From contig NZ_SRSH01000010.1 of assembly GCF_006175985.1 (NCBI RefSeq), forward strand, positions 119,873 to 183,872: a stretch of DNA of 64,000 bases, written 5' to 3'. Position numbers and translations under genes: made by a program. Source of the DNA: Methylotetracoccus oryzae. Lineage in GTDB: Bacteria; Pseudomonadota; Gammaproteobacteria; Methylococcales; Methylococcaceae. This document shows, piece after piece, positions 33,748 through 43,035 of the stretch (its first letter is position 1; each line of letters opens with the position of its first letter). Below the pieces are notes generated by a model. That model had not been told where the DNA came from, did not search any database, and saw nothing but the letters and a program-made list of their open reading frames with translations.

Positions 33748-34155
33748 ATGTCATTCCCTACTGTTCCTTGCGCTGTTTCCCTTACCCCTTGCTGTGCGAC
33801 TCTAGCTGCCGTTCCGCCACGGCTGGCCTGGTTCACGCTAGCCCTGCTGCTCCTGCTGGCCGTCCCTTTTGAAGCCAACGCCGCCGTCGGCGCCGGGGGC
33901 GCCTTGCCGTATGAGGCCTGGCTCACGGCGCTCCGCACCTCCGTCACCGGTCCGGTCGCCTTCGCGGTGTCGATCATCGGCATCGTCGTCGCCGGCGGCG
34001 TGCTGATCTTCGGCGGGGAGCTGAATAACTTCTTCCGCAGCATGATCTTCCTGGTGCTGGTGATGGCGCTGACGGTTGGTGCCCAGAACCTCATGGGCAC
34101 CTTCTTCGGTCAGGGTGCGTTGATAGGCGACGAGACCAAGGAGGTCACGGCATGA
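33748..34155 (+). CDS. trbC: TrbC, VirB2-like pilin
   Basis: TrbC is the pilus subunit, processed and cyclised in RK2. The 135-residue precursor has a long N-terminal leader with a hydrophobic helix ([16 protein letters not shown]) ending in EANAA, then two transmembrane helices ([17 protein letters not shown] and [12 protein letters not shown]). Overlap with trbD is 4 bp. Confidence 0.9.
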   Translation: MSFPTVPCAVSLTPCCATLAAVPPRLAWFTLALLLLLAVPFEANAAVGAGGALPYEAWLTALRTSVTGPVAFAVSIIGIVVAGGVLIFGGELNNFFRSMIFLVLVMALTVGAQNLMGTFFGQGALIGDETKEVTA

Positions 34156-34451
34156 CCCTCCGGGCCACGCCCATCCACCGCGCCGGCAACCGGCCGCACC
34201 TGTTCCTCGGCGGTGACCGGGAGGGCGTGATGTTCACCGGCGTGCTCGCGTTCGCGCTGGTGTTCGCCGCGCAGGACTGGCTCGCCACCGGGTTCGGCTG
34301 TGCGTTGTGGCTGACCGCGCTAACCCTGTTCCGCCGCATGGCCCAGGCCGATCCGCTGCTGCGGACCGTGTATCTGCGCCATCGGCGGTACGGGGTGTAT
34401 TACCCCGCCCGCTCGACGCCCTTCCGGCTCAACGGCGCGGTGCGACGCTGA
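34152..34451 (+). CDS. trbD: TrbD, VirB3-like membrane protein
   Basis: The 99-residue protein has two closely spaced transmembrane helices (about 30-60) and the conserved end [14 protein letters not shown]. VirB3/TrbD proteins dock the VirB4 ATPase to the membrane. The start overlaps trbC and the stop overlaps the trbE start by one base. Confidence 0.88.
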   Translation: MTLRATPIHRAGNRPHLFLGGDREGVMFTGVLAFALVFAAQDWLATGFGCALWLTALTLFRRMAQADPLLRTVYLRHRRYGVYYPARSTPFRLNGAVRR

Positions 34452-36904
34452 TGTTCACTAAACCCAAGCGCCTGCGCCCGCATCGGTCGACTGCGGCCGG
34501 GGTGGCCGATCTGCTGAACTATGCCGCGGTCGTCGCCGATGGCGTCATCGTTGGCAAGAACGGTGCGTTGATGGCCGCCTGGACCTATACCGGCGGCGAT
34601 CAGGCCAGCAGCCCCGAGGCCGAACGCGAACGGGTGTCGCTGCGGATCAACGAGGCCCTCGCGCGACTGGGTGCCGGCTGGATGCTCCACGTCGATGCTA
34701 TCCGACGTCCGGCGCCGGGCTATCCCGACCGCAACGCCTCGCACTTCCCGGATCCCCTGACCGCCGCGCTCGACGAAGAACGCCGCCGACTGTTCGAGCG
34801 GCTGGGTACCTTGTATGAAGGCCAGTTCGTGCTGACCGTCACCTGGCTGCCGCCGCTGCTGGCCGAAGCCAGGTTCGTCGCGCTGCTGTTCGACGATGAC
34901 AGCGAACGACCCGACGGCCATACCCAAACGCGTGGTCTGATAGAGCGTTTTCAGCGATCCTGCGAGGCACTGGAGAGTCGCCTCTCGACGGTGCTGACGC
35001 TGCAGCGGCTTCGTGCTCGCACCGTTCTCCAGGAAGACGGCACGACGCTGACCTTCGATGACAGCCTCAGCCATCTGCAGACGTGTATCACCGGTCGACA
35101 ACAGCCAGTGATCCTGCCGGCCTGTCCGATCTACCTGGATGCCCTGATCGGCGGCCAGGAACTGTGGACCGGCGTCATTCCGAAGCTCGGCCGGCAGTTC
35201 ATCCAGTGCGTCGCCATCGAAGGCTTTCCGCTGGAGTCCACCCCGGGCCTGTTGAACGCCCTTGCGGAACTGCCGATCGCCTACCGCTGGTCCAGCCGCT
35301 TCATCCCGCTGGACGGTCACGAAGCCCTGGCGGCCCTGGATACGTTCCGCAAGAAATGGCAGCAGAAGGTCCGCGGCTTCTTCGATCAGGTGTTCAACAC
35401 CGGCCGTGGACCCGTCGATCAGGATGCGATGGCCATGGTCGCCGATGCCGAAGCGGCGATGGCCGAAGTCAACTCCGGTCTGGTCGGTCTCGGCTACCAC
35501 ACCAGCGTCGTGGTGTTGATGGACGAGGACCGCTCCGGCGTCGAACAGGCCGCGCGGCGGGTCGAGAAGGTCATCAATGGTCTGGGCTTCGTCGCCCGCA
35601 TCGAGACCGTCAATACGCTGGAGGCCTTCCTCGGCAGCCTGCCCGGCCACGGCTACGAGAACGTCCGTCGGCCGCTGCTGAATACGCTGAACCTGGCGGA
35701 CCTCTTGCCGACCTCGACGGTGTGGACCGGTGCGGCTCAGGCGCCCTGTCCGCTGTATCCGCCGGCCTCCCCGCCGCTGTTGCAGGCGATCACCCGCGGC
35801 GCCGCGCCGTTCCGGTTGAACCTGCATGTGCGTGATGTTGGCCACACGCTGATCTTCGGCCCAATCGGCGCCGGCAAGTCGACGCTGCTGGGGCTGCTCG
35901 CGGCCTCGTTCCTGCGCTACCCAGGCATGAGCCTGTTCGGGTTCGACAAGGGCCTGTCGCTATTCGCGCTGACCAAGGCCGCCGGCGGCCAGCACTACTG
36001 CGTCGCCGGGGATGAAGAACGCTTGGCCTTTTGCCCGTTGCAGTATCTGGACACGGCCAATGACCGCGCCTGGGCGGCCGAGTGGCTGGATACGGTGCTC
36101 GCACTGAACAACGTCACGACGACCCCGGCCCAACGCAACGCCATCGCCGAGGCCCTGAAAGGCATGCACCGCTCCGGCGAACGCACGCTCAGCGCCTTCT
36201 ATTTCAGCGTCCAGGATCACGCGATCCGCGAAGCGTTGAAGCCCTATACCGTCGACGGTGCGATGGGGCATTTGCTCGATGCGGAGCAGGACGGACTCGC
36301 CCTGAACCGGCTAACCGTGTTCGAGATCGAGGACCTGATGGCGCTGGGCGAGAAGTACGCGCTGCCGGTGCTGCTTTATCTGTTCCGTCGCATCGAACGG
36401 GCGCTCAAGGGCCAGCCCGCCGCGATCCTGCTGGACGAGGCCTGGCTGATGCTGGGCCATCCGGTGTTTCGCGACAAGCTGCGCGAGTGGCTGAAGGTGC
36501 TCCGCAAAGCTAACTGTGCGGTGGTCATGGCCACGCAGTCTCTGAGCGACGCCGCCCGCTCCGGGATCCTCGACGTGCTGGTCGAGTCGACCGCGACCAA
36601 GATCTTCCTGCCCAACCTGCATGCACGCGATCCCGACACTGCCGCGCTCTATGGCCGCATGGGCCTCAACGCCCGCCAGATCGAGATCGTCGCGACGGCC
36701 CAACCCAAACAGCACTACTACGCCGTCTCGGAACAAGGCCGCCGGCTCTTCGAACTCGCGCTGGGACCCCTGGCGCTGAGTGTCATCGGCGTCAGCGACA
36801 AGGAGTCCATCGCCACCCTTCGCCAACTCGAGGCCCAGCATGGGGCCGGCTGGATCCACCCGTGGCTGCAACGCCGGAACCTTTCCCTGGAGGATTTTGC
36901 ATGA
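34451..36904 (+). CDS. trbE: TrbE, VirB4-like conjugation ATPase
   Basis: At 817 residues this is the large channel ATPase. It has an N-terminal CagE/TrbE domain and a C-terminal ATPase with Walker A FGPIGAGKSTLLGLLA (about residue 473), Walker B AAILLDEAWLML and CAVVMATQSLSD. The ATG at 34451 immediately follows trbD; an earlier in-frame start lies inside trbD. Confidence 0.95.
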   Translation: MFTKPKRLRPHRSTAAGVADLLNYAAVVADGVIVGKNGALMAAWTYTGGDQASSPEAERERVSLRINEALARLGAGWMLHVDAIRRPAPGYPDRNASHFPDPLTAALDEERRRLFERLGTLYEGQFVLTVTWLPPLLAEARFVALLFDDDSERPDGHTQTRGLIERFQRSCEALESRLSTVLTLQRLRARTVLQEDGTTLTFDDSLSHLQTCITGRQQPVILPACPIYLDALIGGQELWTGVIPKLGRQFIQCVAIEGFPLESTPGLLNALAELPIAYRWSSRFIPLDGHEALAALDTFRKKWQQKVRGFFDQVFNTGRGPVDQDAMAMVADAEAAMAEVNSGLVGLGYHTSVVVLMDEDRSGVEQAARRVEKVINGLGFVARIETVNTLEAFLGSLPGHGYENVRRPLLNTLNLADLLPTSTVWTGAAQAPCPLYPPASPPLLQAITRGAAPFRLNLHVRDVGHTLIFGPIGAGKSTLLGLLAASFLRYPGMSLFGFDKGLSLFALTKAAGGQHYCVAGDEERLAFCPLQYLDTANDRAWAAEWLDTVLALNNVTTTPAQRNAIAEALKGMHRSGERTLSAFYFSVQDHAIREALKPYTVDGAMGHLLDAEQDGLALNRLTVFEIEDLMALGEKYALPVLLYLFRRIERALKGQPAAILLDEAWLMLGHPVFRDKLREWLKVLRKANCAVVMATQSLSDAARSGILDVLVESTATKIFLPNLHARDPDTAALYGRMGLNARQIEIVATAQPKQHYYAVSEQGRRLFELALGPLALSVIGVSDKESIATLRQLEAQHGAGWIHPWLQRRNLSLEDFA

Positions 36905-37566
36905 CGGAGCCTGTCACCAATCCCTACCTCGCCGCGCGGATCCAGTGGAACGCGCATGTCGGCGCGACACTGCACGCCGCGCGGATCTGGCAACTGGTCG
37001 CGGTCAGTGCGCTCGGCATCGCCGCTGTCGCTATCGGCGGTGCGCTGTACCTCGGCGTGCAGTCGACGTTCATCCCCTACGTGGTGGAAGTCGATCAACT
37101 TGGCCAATTGCAGGCGGTCCAGATCGCCGATCGGGCTAGCACTGCGGATGAGCGGATCATCCACGCGAGTCTCGCGACTTGGATCACCTCTGCCCGGATG
37201 GTCACCCCCGACGTGACGCTGCAGCGGGAGGCCATCTTCAAGGTCTATGCGCTGCTCAATCCCCAGGATCCGGCGACGGCCAAGCTGAACGCCTGGTTCG
37301 GCGAGAGTCCCTTCCGCCGCGCCGAGACCGAGACGGTCGCGGTCGAGATCCATTCGGTCCTGCCCCAGAGCGAGACCACCTGGCGGGTCGACTGGAGCGA
37401 GACCACTTACACCCGCGACGGAGCGCCGAAAGCCCCGCCGCAGCGCATGACGGCGCTGATCACCGTGTATCTGGTTCCCACCACCTCGGCCACCACCGAG
37501 GCCGAGATCCGCAAGAACCCCCTGGGCCTGTTCATCAAAGACCTGTCGTGGAGTCGGCAAGCATGA
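36901..37566 (+). CDS. trbF: TrbF, VirB8-like inner membrane protein
   Basis: The 221-residue protein begins MTEPVTNPYLAARIQWNAH, has one transmembrane helix (about 34-52) and a periplasmic VirB8/TrbF domain ending NPLGLFIKDLSWSRQ. It links inner-membrane and core parts of the channel. It overlaps trbE and trbG by 4 bp each. Confidence 0.93.
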   Translation: MTEPVTNPYLAARIQWNAHVGATLHAARIWQLVAVSALGIAAVAIGGALYLGVQSTFIPYVVEVDQLGQLQAVQIADRASTADERIIHASLATWITSARMVTPDVTLQREAIFKVYALLNPQDPATAKLNAWFGESPFRRAETETVAVEIHSVLPQSETTWRVDWSETTYTRDGAPKAPPQRMTALITVYLVPTTSATTEAEIRKNPLGLFIKDLSWSRQA

Positions 37567-38510
37567 AGATCCTTTACCTCCTGGCGTTCCTCCCCGTGTT
37601 GGCTCTGGCACTGCCCGCTGAGGGCGTGCCGGAGCCCTTTTTCAACCCGGAGAACCCCTCCCTGTCCCCGCAAGAGAAAGCCGGCCTTGCCATCGGACAA
37701 CGCTGGCGCACTGCCAGTGCCACCGGGATCAAGCCCGTGGCCGGCGGCGATGGTTCGGTGCAGTTCCTGTTCGGCGCGACCCAACCGAGCGTGGTCTGTG
37801 CCGTCCTCCAGGTCTGCGACATCGAGTTGCAGCCGGGCGAGATCATCTCCAACTTCAACGCCGGGGATCAGGTGCGCTGGCGCATCGAACCCGCCCGCTC
37901 CGGTTCCCCGCAAGGCGAGATCGAGCACGTGATGTTGAAGCCGTTGGATGTGGGCCTCCGCACCAGTCTGATCATCACCACCGATCGCCGCACCTATTAC
38001 CTGCAACTGGTCTCGCACCGGACCGAGTACATGCCGCGGGTGTCCTTCGCGTACCCGGACGATGTCCACCAGCAATGGGCGGCGTTCAAGGCCACGGATC
38101 GAGAGCGGCAGAGCCATTCCACCAGCGGTGCAGCAGGCCCAGGGATAGGGCTAGATCAGGGTGGCCCGGCCACCAACGCAGCTTACCTCGACCGCCTCGA
38201 CTTCAATTATCGGATCGAGGGCGAGGCGAGCTGGAAGCCGGTCCGCGTGTTCAACGACGGCCGCAAGACCATTCTGCAGCTACCGGACACCTTGACTCAG
38301 ATGGAAGCCCCGAGCCTGTTGGTCCTACGCGGTGAGGACAGCCTTTGGCCATGGGGCGAAAAGGCGGAAGAGGTCATGGTCAATTACCGCGTGCAGGGCA
38401 ACCGCTACGTCGTCGACAGCATCCCGGAGCGGATGTTGCTGATCGCCGGGGCCGGCGAGCATCAGACCAAGGTGACGATCACCCGAGAAGAGAAGGAGGG
38501 CGGGCGATGA
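37563..38510 (+). CDS. trbG: TrbG, VirB9-like core component
   Basis: The 315-residue protein starts with a signal peptide (MKILYLLAFLPVLALALPAEG). The body carries the VirB9/CagX pattern, including RTSLIITTDRRTYYLQL and FNDGRKTILQLPD. It forms the periplasmic/outer-membrane core ring with TrbH and TrbI. Confidence 0.94.
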   Translation: MKILYLLAFLPVLALALPAEGVPEPFFNPENPSLSPQEKAGLAIGQRWRTASATGIKPVAGGDGSVQFLFGATQPSVVCAVLQVCDIELQPGEIISNFNAGDQVRWRIEPARSGSPQGEIEHVMLKPLDVGLRTSLIITTDRRTYYLQLVSHRTEYMPRVSFAYPDDVHQQWAAFKATDRERQSHSTSGAAGPGIGLDQGGPATNAAYLDRLDFNYRIEGEASWKPVRVFNDGRKTILQLPDTLTQMEAPSLLVLRGEDSLWPWGEKAEEVMVNYRVQGNRYVVDSIPERMLLIAGAGEHQTKVTITREEKEGGR

Positions 38511-38917
38511 ACCGCTTTCTCCCACGACTAGTGTTGGGCCTGACCGCCGCTTTGATTGTCGGGTGTGCCCATACCGGCAATCTGGCCCAGGTGCCAACGC
38601 CGCAGGCGGAGCGCCTGGCCCAGGATGCCGCCGCGGCGATGCGGGTGGTGTGGGCCCCCGCTACGACGCCGATAGGGGTCGGTGGTCGGGAAGACGAGCC
38701 GTTCCTGAGTGCCCTGGTAACCGAACTGCGGAAGACGGGTTATGCCGTCGAATCGGCAACGCCGGGTGCACCCGGCGCCCTGCGCTATGTCGTCGATCGT
38801 CCGGATGCCAACCACTACCGGGTGCGGATCCAGGTGGGCGAGCGTTCGCTGCAGCGGCTGTACGGGACGCAGGGCGGCGCACTGCAACCCGCCAGCGCCT
38901 GGACGCGGCAGGACTGA
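38507..38917 (+). CDS. trbH: TrbH, VirB7-like lipoprotein
   Basis: The 136-residue precursor has a lipoprotein signal with lipobox LIVGC at about residue 20. P-type systems have a TrbH lipoprotein of this length between trbG and trbI. Start ATG at 38507 overlaps the trbG stop. Confidence 0.88.
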   Translation: MNRFLPRLVLGLTAALIVGCAHTGNLAQVPTPQAERLAQDAAAAMRVVWAPATTPIGVGGREDEPFLSALVTELRKTGYAVESATPGAPGALRYVVDRPDANHYRVRIQVGERSLQRLYGTQGGALQPASAWTRQD

Positions 38918-38920
38918 GCC

Positions 38921-40150
38921 ATGACCAGTCGCATGTCGCCGGCGGCCTCGCCGGGCGGTGCCCGCACCGGGGTGCGCCGTGTCAACAACCTGCCGCTGGT
39001 GTTCACCGGGTTAGTGCTGCTCGGGTTCCTGGTGATCATGGCGCTGGTCGCCGTCAAACGGGCGCAGCCGCAGGCGTCCGGTACGGAAGAAAAGCCGCAG
39101 GGCGGGAACGCCACGCGCTTTGCCCAGAGCCTCACCCGGGCTTATCCGAACGGCCTCATCCCCGCCAAGCGGCCGCTAGTTCCGCCACCGCCACCTACGC
39201 CGCCGATCGAGTCGGTAGCGGCCGCGCCGGTGCCAGTGGCGGCGGTGGATCTCGATCATCCGCCGCTGCCGCCGCGGTTGCAGTCGAATGCCCCGCCGGA
39301 TCCGGAGGTGCAGCGCCTGCGGCAGCTGAAGCAAACCGCCTTCGAGGACGCCGTCAAAGGGGCGACCAGTGGGCCGTTGGAGGGCTGGCGAGCACCGCGG
39401 GCTTCTCGGAGCCACAAGGGTTCACCGCAGCATGGAGGGGCGTCGATTGACCGCAGTCCTTCAGAGACGGATGAATCAACCGATGACCGCGTGTCAGTTG
39501 CAGTCCCCCCACCCGACCGCTGGCGCCTGGACAGCCGCCCGGAGTCGCAGGCGACCGCCTACGTGCTCCGCACCGGCTTCGTCATACCGGCGGTCATGGT
39601 CAGCGCCATCAACAGTCAGTTGCCGGGCCCGGTCATCGCTCAGGTCTCGCAGCCGGTGTACGACAGTGCCACCGGTGAACAGTTGCTGATCCCGCAAGGC
39701 ACCCGCCTGATCGGCGTGTACTCGAACGAGGTCTCGGCTGGGCAGGAACGCGTGTTTGTCGCGTGGCAGCGGCTGGTGTTTCCGGATGGACAGGCCATGG
39801 ACATCGGTGAGCAGCCCGGCACCAGCGGCGCCGGGTTGACCGGACTCTCGGGCGAGGTCGATACCCACCTGGGGCGTGTGTTCGGTAATGCCCTGTTGAT
39901 GAGCCTGATCACCGCCGGCGCGACCTACTCGCAGCAGCCGCAGGGTGGCGCGGGCGGACTCGGTCTGCAGACCGCCGGCAGCACCTTGTCGGCGGCGCTC
40001 GGCCAGCAACTCGGTGCGGCCGGGGCGGCGGTACTGATGAAGAACCTGAACATCGCCCCGACCATCGCGGTGCATGCCGGCTACCGACTGACCGTGGTGG
40101 CGACCAAAGACCTGACCTTCGACCGGCCGTATCGGCCCTTTGCCCACTGA
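38921..40150 (+). CDS. trbI: TrbI, VirB10-like channel component
   Basis: The 409-residue protein has a short cytoplasmic N-terminus, one transmembrane helix (about 26-46), a proline-rich periplasmic linker (PPPPPTPPIES) and the C-terminal VirB10/TrbI beta-barrel domain starting near VLRTGFVIPAVMVSAIN. It spans both membranes and gates the channel. Confidence 0.94.
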   Translation: MTSRMSPAASPGGARTGVRRVNNLPLVFTGLVLLGFLVIMALVAVKRAQPQASGTEEKPQGGNATRFAQSLTRAYPNGLIPAKRPLVPPPPPTPPIESVAAAPVPVAAVDLDHPPLPPRLQSNAPPDPEVQRLRQLKQTAFEDAVKGATSGPLEGWRAPRASRSHKGSPQHGGASIDRSPSETDESTDDRVSVAVPPPDRWRLDSRPESQATAYVLRTGFVIPAVMVSAINSQLPGPVIAQVSQPVYDSATGEQLLIPQGTRLIGVYSNEVSAGQERVFVAWQRLVFPDGQAMDIGEQPGTSGAGLTGLSGEVDTHLGRVFGNALLMSLITAGATYSQQPQGGAGGLGLQTAGSTLSAALGQQLGAAGAAVLMKNLNIAPTIAVHAGYRLTVVATKDLTFDRPYRPFAH

Positions 40151-40159
40151 GGACTCCCA

Positions 40160-40915
40160 ATGAAGCTCCGAACCCGTTCCCTTGCCGCTTGTGTGATCGC
40201 CGCCCTGAGTGCGCCGGCCTACAGCATCGACTTCGTGCTCGACACCGCCGTCCTGGCCGAGGCGACGACGACCGCCGCCAACACCGTGAAACAGGTCGAG
40301 AACCAGGTCCGCGACTATGCGCTGCAACTGCAGCAGTACGAGGACATGGTCAAGAATACCGTCGCGCCGGTGGCCTGGGTCTGGAACGAAGCGACCCTGA
40401 CCTACCAACGGGTCCGCTCTTATGCCGATCTGCTGCGCTACTACACCGAAGGCGGCGGGGTCGAAGCGTATCTGTCCCGCTTCCAGAGTGCCGGCTACTA
40501 CGCCGGGTCGCCCTGCTTCACCGCGCGCGGCTGCACCTGGGCCGAGATCCAGGCGATCCACGCCCGCGACCGCGCAGCCAGTGAGGCACAAAAAAAGGCC
40601 AACGATGCGCAGTTGCGCGGCGTCGAGCTGGGTCAGAGGCAGGCGCAGCAAGATGCCACCGACCTCGGGGCGATGCAGCGCCTTGCCCAAGCGGCGCAAG
40701 GTCGCAACGAATTGCTGGGTGCCTCGAATCAACTCGCCGCGGCCAATGCCAATAACCTGTTGTCGATCCGGACGCTGATGCTGCAGCAGCAGGCGGCCGA
40801 GAATGCCCGGAATGCCACGCTGATGAACCGCGAAGCCGTGCAACAGGCGGCCGATCATGCCGCGCTGGCTGGGCAGTTCGTGAAAAGCCCGGTGTTGAAC
40901 TATGCGAAGTATTGA
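40160..40915 (+). CDS. trbJ: TrbJ, VirB5-like protein
   Basis: A signal peptide (MKLRTRSLAACVIAALSAPA) precedes a mostly helical 230-residue mature protein rich in Gln and Ala, with a cysteine pair in CFTARGC. TrbJ is required for pilus assembly and in RK2 is also linked to entry exclusion with TrbK. No trbK gene is evident after it. Confidence 0.9.
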   Translation: MKLRTRSLAACVIAALSAPAYSIDFVLDTAVLAEATTTAANTVKQVENQVRDYALQLQQYEDMVKNTVAPVAWVWNEATLTYQRVRSYADLLRYYTEGGGVEAYLSRFQSAGYYAGSPCFTARGCTWAEIQAIHARDRAASEAQKKANDAQLRGVELGQRQAQQDATDLGAMQRLAQAAQGRNELLGASNQLAAANANNLLSIRTLMLQQQAAENARNATLMNREAVQQAADHAALAGQFVKSPVLNYAKY

Positions 40916-42176
40916 GGCGCGGAGGCTGCAACTCCCGTCTCCGGGTCGACCTGATCCCAATGTGGCCACGTCTGGGTTGGGCAGCCACGTGAGGATGATG
41001 GGTTCGTCTCGGGACTGCGTGGGAAGGCCTCAGTCACGGAATCCCATCACATGGTCGGGTGGGGTGATCGTATCGTTGATGCTGATCTCCGTAGACGCCT
41101 CAGCCGCCATCGATAACGCCGGCATCCTGACCAATGTCACCGACCGCTTCCACACCGTCGCCGCGACCTGGGGCGGAGTGATCCTGGGCTATGCCGGGAC
41201 GCTGTTCTGGAGTCTCGCGGTGATCAGCCTGGTCTGGACCGGTGCCACGCTGGTGCTGCGCCAGGCCGACCCGCAGGAGTTCTTCGCCGGGTTCGTCCGC
41301 TTCACGCTGACGCTGGGGCTCTTCTACTGGTTGCTCTTGCACGGTCCGGCGATCGGCAAGGCGCTCGTCGACACCCTGGTTCGTATTGGTGGGAATGCCA
41401 TGGGCGCCGGGATCACCGCGCCGTCGGGCGTGCTCGATCTCGGGTTCGAACTCGCCTTCAAGACTTACGATGCGATGAGCCTGACCAGCCCGATCGTCTC
41501 GCTGGTCGGGATTGTGGTGGCCCTGGCCATTCTGGTCATTCTGGCCCTGATCGCCGCCAACCTGACGGTGCAGTTTTGCGCTGCCTGGATCGTGCTGTAT
41601 GCCGGCTGCATCCTGCTGGGGTTCGGCGGCAGTCGCTGGACTTCGGAGATTGCGCTCAGCTACTACAAGACGGTGCTTGGCATCGGCCTCAGCCTGATGA
41701 CGATGATCCTGTTGCTCGGCGTCGGCAGTTCGATCCTGACGCAGTACTTCACCGCCATGAGCGGCGGCATCCAGTTGAAGGAGCTGACCGTCATCCTGGT
41801 CGTGGTGCTGATCCTGTTCCTCCTGCTCGACCGGCTGCCGGGCCTGATGGCCGGTATCGTCAGTCACGGGTTCAGTCATGCCGGGATCGGCACCTTCGGC
41901 GCCGGGACGGCCCTGGCAGTCGGGGGTCTGGCCTCCGCCGCCGGTTCGATCGCTGCGCATCGGATGGGCGGTGCGCTCCACAGTGCCGCCGAAGTCACTG
42001 GCGCCAAGGCCTTGTTCGAGCGCATTCGGGCCGGGCAGGCCGAGGCCGCTTTGGATGACGGGGTGAGTGGGGCGGCGTTGGCCGACGCGAGCGCCGGCGA
42101 GTCGGCGTTGTCTGGAGGGTTGGCAGGGTCCGGAGAAGCATTCGCCGCAGTCCCTGATGCGGAGCGGTCCGCATGA
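40902..42176 (+). CDS. trbL: TrbL, VirB6-like polytopic membrane protein
   Basis: The 424-residue frame has a possible signal region (GGVIVSLMLISVDASAA) and at least five transmembrane helices, then an Ala/Gly-rich C-terminal tail. TrbL forms the inner-membrane part of the channel. The ATG at 40902 overlaps trbJ; ATGs at 40995-40998 are alternatives, since the first 30 residues do not look conserved. Confidence 0.9.
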   Translation: MRSIEARRLQLPSPGRPDPNVATSGLGSHVRMMGSSRDCVGRPQSRNPITWSGGVIVSLMLISVDASAAIDNAGILTNVTDRFHTVAATWGGVILGYAGTLFWSLAVISLVWTGATLVLRQADPQEFFAGFVRFTLTLGLFYWLLLHGPAIGKALVDTLVRIGGNAMGAGITAPSGVLDLGFELAFKTYDAMSLTSPIVSLVGIVVALAILVILALIAANLTVQFCAAWIVLYAGCILLGFGGSRWTSEIALSYYKTVLGIGLSLMTMILLLGVGSSILTQYFTAMSGGIQLKELTVILVVVLILFLLLDRLPGLMAGIVSHGFSHAGIGTFGAGTALAVGGLASAAGSIAAHRMGGALHSAAEVTGAKALFERIRAGQAEAALDDGVSGAALADASAGESALSGGLAGSGEAFAAVPDAERSA

Positions 42177-42661
42177 ACGCCTTGCCACCCCCGCACCTGG
42201 AACAGCGGATCGTCTGCTCCGTCGAAGCCGCCCAGCGCTATGCCATCCCGGCCAATGTACTGCTGGCGGTGGCCGAGATCGAGAACGGCCGACCGGGCCA
42301 GCGCGTCCGTAATACCAACGGCACCCACGATGTCGGTCCGTTGCAGTTCAACACCCAGTACCTCTCGGGCCTGGCCCGGTTCGGGATCCAGCCGGCGGAC
42401 GTGGCCGGTGCCGACTGTTACCCATTCTAGCTCGCCGCCTGGCGCTTGGCCGGTCACCTCGCCCGCGATCGCGGCGATCTATGGACCCGCGCGGCCAATT
42501 ATCACAGCCGCACGCCGCGCTACAACGCGATCTACCGGGGCAAGCTGGTGCAGGCCGCTGCGCGTTGGGCCCTCTGGCTTGCGAAGCACGTTGCCGTGCG
42601 CGTGATGCCGGTGCACGGACCGACCTCCGTCACAACGCTCAGGACTGCTCATGGCCGATAA
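42173..42661 (+). pseudogene. trbN: TrbN-like lytic transglycosylase, interrupted by an in-frame TAG
   Basis: The frame encodes a goose-lysozyme/SLT-like transglycosylase that opens peptidoglycan for the channel. It has IPANVLLAVAEIENGRPGQ with the catalytic Glu, and THDVGPLQFNTQYL. At 42428-42430 a TAG follows CYPF, but the same frame continues LAAWRLAGHLARDRGDLWTRA and NYHSRTPRYNAIYRGKLV. A single C-to-T change (CAG to TAG) explains it. Readthrough or a sequencing error are alternatives. Confidence 0.8.
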
Positions 42662-43001
42662 CCGGAATTCTGGTTATTGCCTGCGCGTCCCGGTGCGGAC
42701 GGACGAAGCCGTCGCGATCAAGAGTCAGGCTCAGCGCTGTGGGCTCTCGACCGCCGCCTATCTCCGTAATCTTGGTTTGGGGCATCCGGTGACCGGCGTG
42801 TTCGATGCCGAGGCGGTATTGGCGTTGAGTCGTGCGAACCGTGAGCTCGCCCGGATCGGCGAGCTGCTCGAACAGTGGCTCCAGAACGACGACCGGCTCA
42901 GCGTCCTGGAGCGCGCCACGCTGACGCGGAACATAGGCGCCGTGCTGGCGGAGCTCAAGACAGTGCAGGCCACGCTGCTCGCCACTGTGCAGCGGGTGTG
43001 A
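42651..43001 (+). CDS. traJ: TraJ-like relaxosome protein (MobC family)
   Basis: The 116-residue protein has a ribbon-helix-helix-like N-terminus (YCLRVPVRTDEAVAIKSQAQRCGLSTAAYLRNLGLG) followed by helices, as in RK2 TraJ and MobC proteins. It binds oriT and recruits the relaxase TraI, encoded 34 bp downstream. Unlike in RK2, oriT is not beside this gene but after traF. Confidence 0.85.
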   Translation: MADNRNSGYCLRVPVRTDEAVAIKSQAQRCGLSTAAYLRNLGLGHPVTGVFDAEAVLALSRANRELARIGELLEQWLQNDDRLSVLERATLTRNIGAVLAELKTVQATLLATVQRV

Positions 43002-43035
43002 GTGTGCCGGGTCATTGTATTTCCCTACTCGCGCC

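Noticed and set aside
34400..35845. A 481-codon minus-strand frame opposite trbE
   Set aside because: It is a GC shadow. trbE is recognised with Walker motifs on the plus strand.
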